From NCBI GenBank assembly GCA_902593845.1, contig CACJJV010000002.1:79028-113974 (forward strand): a stretch of DNA of 34,947 nt, in the 5' to 3' direction. Both the position numbers and the translations under genes were made by a program. How positions within the stretch are numbered: the first letter of the stretch is position 1; each line of letters opens with the position of its first letter. Below the pieces are notes generated by a model. The model was given only the letters and a program-made list of their open reading frames with translations, ran no database searches and was not told the DNA's origin. This document shows, piece by piece, positions 22,058-30,960 of the stretch. This stretch comes from an uncultured Pelagibacteraceae bacterium (GTDB lineage: Bacteria > Pseudomonadota > Alphaproteobacteria > Pelagibacterales > Pelagibacteraceae).

Positions 22058-22998
22058 TGAACCAAAATTCTGAAAAAGGTTTTGCTTTAGTTTTATCACT
22101 AGTCCTTTTACTGGTTATGTCTTTGATGGGAGGAACATTAATCGTGATTTCCTCTGGAGATCATAAGAATAACAACACAAGTGACGAGTACCAACAAACT
22201 TTTTATGTTGCAGAGACCGCTTTAATAGAAGGTGAAAAATACATTGCCGATAATTATCTAGGACATTGGATTTCTTCAAGAGATGATCTTATTTATGATG
22301 ACAAAGATGATGATTACTTTGATAGTGCTTGGAGAAACAGATGTGAATTAGAAGGTAAAGATCTTGCTACCTGTACTCAGACCGAAGATGAAGCAAATGA
22401 GATTATTGCGTTAAAGAGTGCAAGGCTTACAAAATTTAATGATTACAAAGATAATTTAGAATTTGGAGAAATTGTAGTCGAGGGTGCACCAATAACTTTA
22501 GCGAGAAATGATTGGGGGAAAGGGATCATGTATAATACAGTTGAAATAGATGATGATAAAATGTCCTTATGTATGCAAAGTTTTAAAAATTTTAAAACTA
22601 CAACACCTCCAATAAAAATTGCATATGAGTTACCAAGTAATCATCCAAGACTTGGAGATTTCTGGAATATTGTTGGTCCAATCGTTACTGCTAATCATTT
22701 AATTGAACTTAATACTCCTCGTTTAGGATTTACAGCAGCTGAACAAACAAGAGTATTAGAACAAGAAAGGGAGTATTTACAAAGGTTTAAGTATACATTT
22801 TTTATCCAACATGTTGGTTTTTCAACTTACAAAGGAGGCTCAGTTGTTGGTGGTAGTGTAAAAGCTGAGTCGGCCGCTGATGTAGGAAGACAAGGCTCAG
22901 CCTACAAAATATACGGGTGCGGTTTAATGTTCAACCGAAATATGACCAGGGTGAACATCATAGTCCCTTTAACTTCAATGGTTGTTATGCCATATTAA
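22057..22998 (+). CDS. pilX: minor type IV pilin, PilX-like
   Basis: Leader MNQNSEKG, cleavage before FALVLSLVLLLVMSLMGGTL, then SSGDHKNNNTSDEYQQTFYVAETALIEGE, a typical PilX beginning. Mature position 5 is Leu instead of Glu, as in some PilX and GspK-type tip subunits. GspK is known to cap the pseudopilus, so a tip position is inferred. It starts on the last base of pilW and ends three bases before the next gene. The 313-residue length is longer than classical PilX, mostly from the acidic C-terminal domain. Confidence 0.82.
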   Translation: MNQNSEKGFALVLSLVLLLVMSLMGGTLIVISSGDHKNNNTSDEYQQTFYVAETALIEGEKYIADNYLGHWISSRDDLIYDDKDDDYFDSAWRNRCELEGKDLATCTQTEDEANEIIALKSARLTKFNDYKDNLEFGEIVVEGAPITLARNDWGKGIMYNTVEIDDDKMSLCMQSFKNFKTTTPPIKIAYELPSNHPRLGDFWNIVGPIVTANHLIELNTPRLGFTAAEQTRVLEQEREYLQRFKYTFFIQHVGFSTYKGGSVVGGSVKAESAADVGRQGSAYKIYGCGLMFNRNMTRVNIIVPLTSMVVMPY

Positions 22999-23001
22999 AT
23001 T

Positions 23002-23514
23002 ATGATTAAAAATATTAATTTTAAATTGATAATATTGATATTTTTGTTGTCGACTTCATATTCAATGTCTAGAGAATGTGAATTAGAATTTGATGTAGGT
23101 GATAATGTCGAAAAAATATTTAATGATATGGGTTTAGAAAAAAATAGCTTAATTGAAGAAACTTATCTTGATTATTATGAACAAGAAACAAATTATGTGT
23201 GTCCTGATAGCGGGATGAATGGTGGGATTATGCAAGTTTATATAATAGATGATGAGGTAATAGGTATTAAATTTAAAAATTCTACATATGAAAAGGAAAA
23301 TTTTAACGAGAATAATTTGATTTATTATTATGTTAAAGAAAATTTTAAAATCCAAGAAGTAGAAAAAATTAGCCCTGTAGATACAAATGGAGGAGCTAAT
23401 TGGAAAGCAGCAGGAAAACTCTACATTTATGATAAACTTTATGTAAAGGAAAAATTAAAATTGGTAGAGGAGTTACTAATAACAAATGAGAAATTCTTTT
23501 ATTCATATTTCTAA
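23002..23514 (+). CDS. secreted protein of unknown function between pilX and pilY1
   Basis: Not recognised. The 170-residue protein has an N-terminal hydrophobic signal (about residues 8-21, KLIILIFLLSTSYS) and a very acidic, aromatic-rich body with two cysteines (Cys26 in RECELEF and Cys67 in YVCPDSG) that could form one disulfide. It lacks a prepilin cleavage motif, so it is not a pilin. Its start follows pilX by three bases and its stop overlaps the pilY1 ATG by one base, so it is embedded in the tip-complex operon. A role as a PilY1 partner, chaperone or a PilY2-like accessory factor is inference from position only. Confidence 0.75.
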   Translation: MIKNINFKLIILIFLLSTSYSMSRECELEFDVGDNVEKIFNDMGLEKNSLIEETYLDYYEQETNYVCPDSGMNGGIMQVYIIDDEVIGIKFKNSTYEKENFNENNLIYYYVKENFKIQEVEKISPVDTNGGANWKAAGKLYIYDKLYVKEKLKLVEELLITNEKFFYSYF

Positions 23515-26500
23515 TGATAAATAAATTTAAAATAATTTTTATTAGCTTTTTAATTTCACTCTTAAATATTACTGGAGTTGGAATTGCAAAACCCTTACCA
23601 CCAGGATCTGGAGCAGGAGATATTCCAGCGAATATACTTATACTTTTAGATACCTCTGAAAGTATGAATGCAAATCCTTTTGGTGGGGATATGTTATCAA
23701 AGGTAGGCGATGTTATTTTACTAGATGACGGTGATATTCTTGTTGGGCAAATGGATAATGCTGGTGTTGTTAAAATGAATTATGCCTCCGAGGAACTCGA
23801 TAGAACATTTAATAACAATAAAGGTTCTGTTCGTGCAAATGCACAATATTCTTGTAAACTTATGGGAGGAATTTTGCAACCTTTTGGTTTTTCAACTGTT
23901 ACAGGCATGGCTAAATCATCAAATGTAAAAGATCACACAGGTGAAGCTATATATGTTTTAGGTCCAGAAGCTAAAGTAATCGGAATGGATACAGATGGAA
24001 ATTGTTTAGAAGTTATATGGGGTAGTGATTTAGGTAGAACCCATACTAGACCTAAAGATAAGTTAGTGCCGAAGGCTTTAACAATTAAAACAATTGGTAC
24101 AGAAGATCACCTCCTAATTACATCTATGGAAATATGGTGCTCAAACTATAAAAAAAGAAATAGGTGCAGAGGTAATCAATTCTTTAACTTTGATTTAAAA
24201 TTGTATTCAAAGAATTTAACAACTGGTGACGTTCAATTATTTTCTTTAGATGGCAAATATAATGAAGCTCTTCAGCATGCTACTTCAATGACAATAGATA
24301 GTAATGGCGAATATTTATATTCATCTGCTGATGGATTTATTTACAGAACGAAATTAAAAAAAGAAGGTAATAATTATAGTGTAGAGGGAGCAGTTTATAA
24401 ATTTGATAATACAGGAGACTCAAGTTATAACCCAGCTTCTCAGATAGAAATTGATCCTCAGGACTCAAATGTAATGTATGTGACAAGTGAAAGCTCAAGC
24501 TCACTTCAAAAACTTACAATTTCAAGTGATAAAAATACTTTAACAGAAAGTATTATAATTGGTGGTGCTGACGACAGTGATCAAACGCCTTCTGGTGCTG
24601 CTGATGAAAATGAGAGTTCATTAATTAATATGTTAAAAACAAAGGCCTTGTTTGTTGGTGAAGATAGAGTTTGGACTGCTGGTGAGAAAATTACTTTACA
24701 GGAATATAATATTAGCGAGGACAGAATTAAATGGGTTGATGAAATGGGATCTAGTAGATTTAGTAGGATTGATGGTGCAATCAGAGCTATAAGAGCAGTG
24801 GTAACAGATAGTTCTTTATTACAAGGGGCTCGTTTTGGGTTTGGAGAATGGAATTCAGGACAAACAGAGATAAAAAAAACTGGTAAGAAGAAAGATTTAT
24901 GGAAAAAGACTGGGGATTATGCATGTAACTGTGAAAAGAAAAAACCAGGCGCTCCTAAGTATATAAATTGTAATAAATTTTGTAATTATTATATAGATGG
25001 ATGGTTAGGCTCTCATCCAGAGGGAAGAACAAAACAATGTACTAATAATTCATGTATTAGAGTTGGTATAGATAAAAATAATTCTCAAAAAATAGTTAAT
25101 AGACTTAATTCATTAAAACCAAAGGGTATTAGATTTGGAACTGATGCTAGAGCTTTTGCGCAACTTGCATACGGTTATTACACAGACCCCAAAGTTGTGG
25201 ATAGAGAGGATAAGCCATTAGCTCCTGCTTCTGAGTCTGAGAGATTAGAATGCCAACAAAACTATGTAATTATAATTGGTGATGGTGCGTGGAGAAATCA
25301 TGACTATGCAAAACAACAAATAACAAAATTAAGACTTGAAAGAGAGGTTAAAACTTTAGTAATTGCCTATGGTAAAGGTATTTCAGAAGGAGGAAAGAAA
25401 AAATTTCAGGAAATTGCGATAGCAGGAACATGTGATAATGAGGATAGTTCTGATTGTAGAGATAGAATAGACGCTGAGACTCCCGGTGATTTATTAACTA
25501 AACTAAAAAGTGAAGTTGAGAGGATAGTAGCAAGTAGATTGTCATTTACAGCTCCATCAATTACAGCAGAATTGACTGGAGAAGAAGGTGGAAGTTTATT
25601 TCAAGCCCAATTTAAATATGCGTTACACGGTGAATGGGAAGGCACACTTCTTAGAAAACATATAAGAGAAGATGGAACAATTGTAGATAACATAGCAGAC
25701 ACACGCGTTTACGATGTTGCAAAAAAAATTCGGGAACAGGCATTAAATGAAAAAAGGAAAATTTGGACTGCATATGAAGGATTAGATTATATATCAAGCT
25801 ATAATAACTTTACTAAAGATAATGCTAGCACTCTTAATGGATTATTTGGTCTGTTTGGTGATGTTGTACCAAATTTTCACAACTCTTCCTCGATGTGTGG
25901 AAATGATCTTGCAGGTACTCCAGGTTTAGACACCAATGCTGATGACATTAAAGGACTAATTGATTTTGCGAGAGGAAAAGATTATTTTGCTTACGGCGGT
26001 TGCAGTAATATTGATAAAGTAAGAACATCAGTCCTGGGAGATATTTACCACTCACAAATAGTAGAGGTTGGAAGGCCTAAAGCTAACACAAATTTCACAT
26101 CTACACATCAAGAGGCATATTGGAGATATATTAATAATTATGATAATTGGGCAAGAAGCGTTACTCGAGATGATATAATGTATTTTGGTGCAAACGATGG
26201 AGCGCTTCACGCAGTAAGAACCGGTTCTGGAAGATTAAGATATGGTGGAAATATTGGTCAAGAAATCTGGGCATTTATTCCACCATTCATGGCTGCAAAA
26301 TTACCCACAGTAGTAAATGAAGGATTAAATAATGTTCTAGGACAAAACAGAGGAGGTACTAATGCAATCTTTACGGTGGACGGATCACCAGTTGTTCATG
26401 ATGTATACATACAAGGATTTAAAATTGTCGCTAACGAAGATGGTGATGGTGGTACTTCAATTGTCAGAGAAAGTTCAAAGAACTGGCATACAATTTTATT

Positions 26501-28367
26501 CATACCATACGGAAGAGGCGGACCTGGGTTCTCTGTTTTAGATATTACAAAGCCAGATAATCCTATTCACATGTATTCAATTTACAATGATAGAGCTAAT
26601 TCAAGAGTTTTACATGCAAATGTAAATGGAGCGATTACTTCTTATGATTACACGAGTAAAAATTTAAGGATAGACGAGTCTGAGGAAGCTATTAATGCAA
26701 GAAAAATAGAGCAAGATGCACGTGATGCAGATGAATTGCTAGATGAAAATGGGGATGATTTTACTAATAGAGATGCAAAATCTACATGTATGTCAAACTC
26801 TGATGTAGGAATAAATTTAAAATTTCATAATGCTACCTATGATCAAGGTAGTGCATGTTACGCAGGATCAACATTTACTTTTGTAACTGATGCTTTAGAT
26901 AATATTGATCCAATAGTTGCATCTGATTTTACTGTAATTTATGAAAAAGATGGAACAACTACAGAGGTTCCTGTTGCTGGCATTAATAAACAAGGTAGTG
27001 AAGTTGAATTTACATTCTCTTCTGAGATGGTTTATAATGCAAGTACTGGCTTAACTTCTGATAAAGAAGATGTTCCTTTCACAATTATGTTACCTGCTGC
27101 ATTAGATATGGACGAAACCCAGTATGACTATTCTAAGCTTGGTGAGACTTGGTCAACTCCAAGAATAATAAGAATGCCAACAAGTAAAGACAGTTCTTTA
27201 GATGATGATAACTATGTAGCTGTTTTACCTGGTGGCTTTGGCACCACTGATGGTATTGGCTCTGCTGTGTTTTTAGTTGATCTTGAGGATCCAGCCAATA
27301 ATGGAGGAGCTATCTTTGGGTCGGATCAAAATTTAGGTCCAATTAAAATTGTTGATGTACCAGGCAATGGTATAACCAATTCTATTACTGGTAATCCTGT
27401 TGTTGTAACTCCTGATACATTTAGAGGTGTGCCTTGGAGAGGTGCTATGGTTTATGTAAATGATTTAGAGGGAAAAATTACTAAGATCAATTTAACAAAT
27501 CAGCAAAAAGATATCACAGAAATTGATATTTTTGATCAAAGAACCATATTTGATTTAAAAGCAAACAATATAAACCAAAGAGTAAGTTACTTTGGTATGG
27601 AAGCTGCATATGGTCAAAGCACAAGAAATTTATGGTTGTTCGGTGGAACAGGTGATTTTAGAGATGTTGGTTCTAGAATAGCTGGTATGGATAACTTATT
27701 GTATGGTATTAGAGATGTAGACTTTCCAAACTTTTATCATGGTGAAATTGCAGTCCCAGCAGCAGACTCTGCTGATGAAAATGGAAATTCAAATTTTAAA
27801 ACAGAAGCTCTTCGAGCAGTTGCAAATGCACCTAATGTTGATGATAAAGACCCAGATGCAGCTGATTGTGGTTATACAAGAGGTAAAAACAGAGCGGAGA
27901 AGTGTCCTGGGGAAGGAAGGGTTGGATGGATATTTAAACTCGATGACCCAGAATTAAATAAAAATCCAAACGGAGATAATAATAATAGATTTAGAAAGGC
28001 AACCGCAATACCAACTATTTTTGGTGGAACAGTTTACTATCCTGTTTATGAACCACCACCAAAAGGAGATATAACATGTAGTGTTGGTAAGGCATTCATT
28101 TGTGCTGCAGATGATGAGTGCGGTATTAACCAAGCAGAAAAAATTCAGTTTGCAGAAAAAAATGTTAGAGTTGAAAGTGAATTTGATGAGAGTGCAGGAT
28201 GTTTTTATTTACAAAGAGGAATACTTTCACAATTTGTTATCTCCGGTAATAAATTATTTGCTAACGTAACAACAGAGTCAGATGATCAAGCAGATACTTT
28301 AGTAACCTTGTTAGGAAGTGATAAAGATATACAAGTGTATAGAGGAAGTTGGCAAGAAAACTTTTAA
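23514..28367 (+). CDS. pilY1: PilY1-like type IV pilus tip adhesin/assembly factor
   Basis: Large secreted protein (1617 residues) with signal peptide (about 1-25). A von Willebrand A first strand follows with an intact MIDAS DTSES (Asp46, Ser48, Ser50). About 350 residues of propeller-like repeats come next (for example MTIDSNGEYLYSSADGFIYR), then the vWA domain resumes (about 410-675, IDGAIRAIRAVV, YVIIIGDGAWRNH) with a cysteine-rich loop. The PilY1/PilC C-terminal propeller starts near 840 (GDIYHSQIVEVGRP, YFGANDGALHAV, EIWAFIPPFMAAKLP). An Ig-like insertion sits at about 1092-1198. PilY1 proteins prime pilus assembly and mediate adhesion or mechanosensing. It ends the minor pilin operon and faces pilD convergently. 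Confidence 0.9.
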   Translation: MINKFKIIFISFLISLLNITGVGIAKPLPPGSGAGDIPANILILLDTSESMNANPFGGDMLSKVGDVILLDDGDILVGQMDNAGVVKMNYASEELDRTFNNNKGSVRANAQYSCKLMGGILQPFGFSTVTGMAKSSNVKDHTGEAIYVLGPEAKVIGMDTDGNCLEVIWGSDLGRTHTRPKDKLVPKALTIKTIGTEDHLLITSMEIWCSNYKKRNRCRGNQFFNFDLKLYSKNLTTGDVQLFSLDGKYNEALQHATSMTIDSNGEYLYSSADGFIYRTKLKKEGNNYSVEGAVYKFDNTGDSSYNPASQIEIDPQDSNVMYVTSESSSSLQKLTISSDKNTLTESIIIGGADDSDQTPSGAADENESSLINMLKTKALFVGEDRVWTAGEKITLQEYNISEDRIKWVDEMGSSRFSRIDGAIRAIRAVVTDSSLLQGARFGFGEWNSGQTEIKKTGKKKDLWKKTGDYACNCEKKKPGAPKYINCNKFCNYYIDGWLGSHPEGRTKQCTNNSCIRVGIDKNNSQKIVNRLNSLKPKGIRFGTDARAFAQLAYGYYTDPKVVDREDKPLAPASESERLECQQNYVIIIGDGAWRNHDYAKQQITKLRLEREVKTLVIAYGKGISEGGKKKFQEIAIAGTCDNEDSSDCRDRIDAETPGDLLTKLKSEVERIVASRLSFTAPSITAELTGEEGGSLFQAQFKYALHGEWEGTLLRKHIREDGTIVDNIADTRVYDVAKKIREQALNEKRKIWTAYEGLDYISSYNNFTKDNASTLNGLFGLFGDVVPNFHNSSSMCGNDLAGTPGLDTNADDIKGLIDFARGKDYFAYGGCSNIDKVRTSVLGDIYHSQIVEVGRPKANTNFTSTHQEAYWRYINNYDNWARSVTRDDIMYFGANDGALHAVRTGSGRLRYGGNIGQEIWAFIPPFMAAKLPTVVNEGLNNVLGQNRGGTNAIFTVDGSPVVHDVYIQGFKIVANEDGDGGTSIVRESSKNWHTILFIPYGRGGPGFSVLDITKPDNPIHMYSIYNDRANSRVLHANVNGAITSYDYTSKNLRIDESEEAINARKIEQDARDADELLDENGDDFTNRDAKSTCMSNSDVGINLKFHNATYDQGSACYAGSTFTFVTDALDNIDPIVASDFTVIYEKDGTTTEVPVAGINKQGSEVEFTFSSEMVYNASTGLTSDKEDVPFTIMLPAALDMDETQYDYSKLGETWSTPRIIRMPTSKDSSLDDDNYVAVLPGGFGTTDGIGSAVFLVDLEDPANNGGAIFGSDQNLGPIKIVDVPGNGITNSITGNPVVVTPDTFRGVPWRGAMVYVNDLEGKITKINLTNQQKDITEIDIFDQRTIFDLKANNINQRVSYFGMEAAYGQSTRNLWLFGGTGDFRDVGSRIAGMDNLLYGIRDVDFPNFYHGEIAVPAADSADENGNSNFKTEALRAVANAPNVDDKDPDAADCGYTRGKNRAEKCPGEGRVGWIFKLDDPELNKNPNGDNNNRFRKATAIPTIFGGTVYYPVYEPPPKGDITCSVGKAFICAADDECGINQAEKIQFAEKNVRVESEFDESAGCFYLQRGILSQFVISGNKLFANVTTESDDQADTLVTLLGSDKDIQVYRGSWQENF

Positions 28368-28412
28368 TTAAAGTTAGTTAATAAGCATTAAGAAATTAAA
28401 ATTCTATTTCTC

Positions 28413-29162
28413 TTAGATCATATGTTTCACAAAAATATAGAGCGTTATGCCAAGAATAATATATGGACCAAATGGTATTTGAGAAGATAAGTTCTTAGAT
28501 TTGTTGACCAATGATGGTAATGAAAATCCTAAAGCAATAATTGAGGATAAAAATAATACAAAAGGTATTGAAACCCAGCCAAACCAAAATCCAATAGCCG
28601 ATAATAGTTTAGCATCTCCTAAACCCATACCTTCTTTATTTCTTACTTTTTTATATACAAAAATAATTAACCATATAATTAAATATCCAATAACACCTCC
28701 AATTAATGAATTGATATAGTTTGGAAATAAAAAATTATCTAAATTAGGATCAAATGATTTTATAAAACCAATAAACATTAATGGAAATGTTAAAGAGTTT
28801 GGAATAATGAAATGTTTTAGATCAATAAAGAAGATAATAATAAAAAAAACACTTAGTATTACTAGTAATAATGAGGTGATGCTAATTCCATAGAAATAAT
28901 ATATAATAGTAAATGAAATTGCAGTTATTAGTTCTACAATAAAATATTGAAAGCTAATTTTGTAGTCACAGTTTCTGCACTTTCTTTTTAATAATAAAAA
29001 GGAGATTAAAGGAATATTATCGAACCATTTGATTGTTTTTTGACAACTAGGGCAAAAAGATCGAGTAAATATAACACTTTTATCCATGGGTAAACGATGG
29101 ATACAAACGTTAGAAAAACTACCCCAGATGCAGCCTAAAACAAAAAATAGTACGAAAAACAC
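28413..29162 (-). CDS. pilD: prepilin peptidase / N-methyltransferase
   Basis: Inner-membrane aspartyl protease that cleaves and N-methylates the prepilins above. The N-terminal GCIWGSFSNVCIHRLP (from residue 10) is followed by the zinc-type cysteine pairs CPSC (37-40) and CRNC (62-65). The protease Asp residues are in FIDLKHFIIPN (Asp114) and GMGLGDAK (Asp183, the GxGD motif). About seven membrane segments; 249 residues is normal to slightly short. The start appears to be GTG at 29160-29162, since the conserved motif needs these few residues ahead of it. It is the only minus-strand gene here, divergent from the phosphatase gene and convergent with pilY1. Confidence 0.93.
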   Translation of the reverse strand: MFFVLFFVLGCIWGSFSNVCIHRLPMDKSVIFTRSFCPSCQKTIKWFDNIPLISFLLLKRKCRNCDYKISFQYFIVELITAISFTIIYYFYGISITSLLLVILSVFFIIIFFIDLKHFIIPNSLTFPLMFIGFIKSFDPNLDNFLFPNYINSLIGGVIGYLIIWLIIFVYKKVRNKEGMGLGDAKLLSAIGFWFGWVSIPFVLFLSSIIALGFSLPSLVNKSKNLSSQIPFGPYIILGITLYIFVKHMI

Positions 29163-29177
29163 TAATTAAATTTTAAA

Positions 29178-30608
29178 TTGGGAGGCAATATTAATAATTC
29201 CGTCAATACAGTATTGAATAAGCACAACAGCGTCTTGCAAATGTATGTAAAGACCAGGAGTATTAATTATGATTTCCATAAAAGGTTAAATTATCAAAAA
29301 AAAAGTGTAATTCCAAATACAAAAATGTTTTTTAGACAAAAAAAAATTGAGCCAAACAAAGAAAACACGGCCTTAAATGAAGATTTAGCAATTATTACAA
29401 AAATGAATCAAGAGTTTGCAACATCTCTTGATTTAAAAGAAACTTTACAAACTGCTCTTGAAGTAATTATAAAAAGAATCGATGCGCAGGCTGCAAATAT
29501 TTTTTTAATTGATGAAAAGAAACAAGTTTTTCAATGTATCGCTTCGAAATATCAATCGTATCTAGATGAATATGAAATACCATTAACACAAGGTGTAATG
29601 GGTAAAGCAGTTTTACAAAAAAAATGTATAAGAGTTGGAAACGTTCGAAAAGATGTAAGAGAAATTGCAGAATTTTATTTTGATTTAGATAACAAAACTA
29701 ATTTTACAACATATTCTGTTTTATGTTCACCACTCATTGCAGCAAATGAATGTATTGGAGTAATTCATTGTTTAAATAAAAAAAATAATTCAAAATTATT
29801 TGAGGAGAACGATAGAAAATTATTAGAAACTTTATCAGCACCTGCAGCATTAGCAATTAGAAATGCAAAGATGGCAAAAGAACTTGTTGATAAAAATAGA
29901 ATTCAAAAAGAAATAGAGATTGTTGGTGAAATACAAAAAACTTTATTATCAAAAAACAAAAAAGAAAATTTTCCTATCGCTGGAATAAATATTCCGGCAA
30001 AGATTGTATCAGGAGACTTCTATAATTTTTCTGACTTAGGAGATGGAAAGTTTGGTTTTGGCGTTGCAGATGTTTCTGGTAAAGGAATTAAATCTTCTTT
30101 GTTGATGTCTAAAGCATCAAGTTTGTATAGATGTCTTAGTAAAACAATTTATTCTGCATCTGACTTGCTAGATCTTTTAAATAAAGAGATATGTGAAACA
30201 ACCTCACGTGGGATGTTTGTAACAATGCTAATTGGAATTTATGATAGCAAAAAAAATGAATTACTTTTATCAAATGCTGGTCACGAACCTCCACTTATCT
30301 TTTCTAGGGATGGAAAATTTTCTAATCATACAGAAGCAGGACCACCTTTAGGTATAATGTCAAAAATAAAATATAAAGAAACAAAAATTAACTTTGCAAA
30401 CAGCTCAATGTATGTTTTCACCGATGGAATTACTGAAATTAAAGATCCAAATGGAGAAATGTTAGGTGCAGATGGCTTTCAAAATTATATTATTAAACAT
30501 AAAGACAAACCAAATCATGAAAGATTAAAAATAATTGTTGAAGATATAATTAAATCAGGAAAAATTCAGAAAGATGATCTAACAATTCTTGTTGTGGATG
30601 GAAATTAG
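29178..30608 (+). CDS. GAF-domain and SpoIIE/RsbU-type PP2C serine phosphatase
   Basis: A GAF sensor domain (about residues 82-220, ending SAPAALAIRNAKM) and a short signalling helix (KELVDKNRIQKEIEIVGEIQ) precede a PP2C/SpoIIE catalytic domain. Metal-binding motifs are SGDFYNF, ADVSGKG, VFTDGITEI and KDDLTILVV. It should dephosphorylate a serine-phosphorylated partner, classically an anti-sigma antagonist. The start is uncertain: the longest frame begins with TTG at 29178, but a GGGAGG at 29180-29185 lies inside it, so initiation at ATT 29190 or at ATG 29241 or 29325 is possible. Residues 1-60 look poorly conserved in type. A decayed copy of its 3' end follows. Placed between pilD and pilM-N, it may regulate pilus expression. 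Confidence 0.87.
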   Translation: MGGNINNSVNTVLNKHNSVLQMYVKTRSINYDFHKRLNYQKKSVIPNTKMFFRQKKIEPNKENTALNEDLAIITKMNQEFATSLDLKETLQTALEVIIKRIDAQAANIFLIDEKKQVFQCIASKYQSYLDEYEIPLTQGVMGKAVLQKKCIRVGNVRKDVREIAEFYFDLDNKTNFTTYSVLCSPLIAANECIGVIHCLNKKNNSKLFEENDRKLLETLSAPAALAIRNAKMAKELVDKNRIQKEIEIVGEIQKTLLSKNKKENFPIAGINIPAKIVSGDFYNFSDLGDGKFGFGVADVSGKGIKSSLLMSKASSLYRCLSKTIYSASDLLDLLNKEICETTSRGMFVTMLIGIYDSKKNELLLSNAGHEPPLIFSRDGKFSNHTEAGPPLGIMSKIKYKETKINFANSSMYVFTDGITEIKDPNGEMLGADGFQNYIIKHKDKPNHERLKIIVEDIIKSGKIQKDDLTILVVDGN

Positions 30609-30610
30609 TA

Positions 30611-30762
30611 GAAATGTTAGGTATAGATAGTTTTCAAAATTAAATTATTTAATATAAAGACAAACCAAATCATAAAAAATTAAAAATAATTTTTAAAAAA
30701 ATAATTTAAACACGGAAAAGTTAGAAAGATTGCTAAACAATTATTATTTTGATAAAAATTAA
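30611..30762 (+). pseudogene. decayed tandem duplicate of the phosphatase gene's last ~150 bp
   Basis: Positions 30611-30762 align with 30456-30608 at an offset of 155 bp, with about fifteen mismatches in the first hundred positions and the full segment recognisable to the stop codon. Shared unbroken blocks include AAATGTTAGGT and ATAAAGACAAACCAAATCAT. Read in the parent frame, the copy hits TAA at 30641-30643. Ten of the fifteen differences replace G or C with A or T and the rest exchange A and T, as expected for unconstrained drift in an A/T-biased genome. The copy encodes no catalytic core and is not expected to be functional as protein. Confidence 0.85.
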
Positions 30763-30869
30763 TTGAAATTCAGAAAAAATTTAAAAATTCACCTCAAATT
30801 AGAAAAAAAATATCAATTTTGAATTGTATTTTTAAGTTTTTTTGAATTTAATCTTAAAATTTCATCTTT

Positions 30870-30960
30870 AAGGAGTGTTTTCATGATAAAAGGTATAAAA
30901 AATTTTTATCTTTTTTTATCTCTAACACAAAGAACTTTTACTCTAACACAAAAAAAATAA
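30870..30960 (+). CDS. possible 25-residue small ORF or leader peptide
   Basis: AAGGAG at 30870-30875 lies seven bases before an ATG at 30883, opening a frame of 25 codons to TAA at 30958-30960 (peptide begins MIKGIKNFYLFLSLTQ and ends TFTLTQKK). Such a complete ribosome binding site is uncommon in this window. The first two copies of the 11-bp repeat lie inside the frame and are read as Leu-Thr-Gln both times. It could be a translated leader, a small protein, or chance. No homology can be claimed. Confidence 0.3.

Noticed and set aside
28390..28411. Bidirectional terminator between pilY1 and pilD
   Set aside because: AGAAAT/ATTTCT gives six weak pairs; not enough to call in this A/T-rich sequence.
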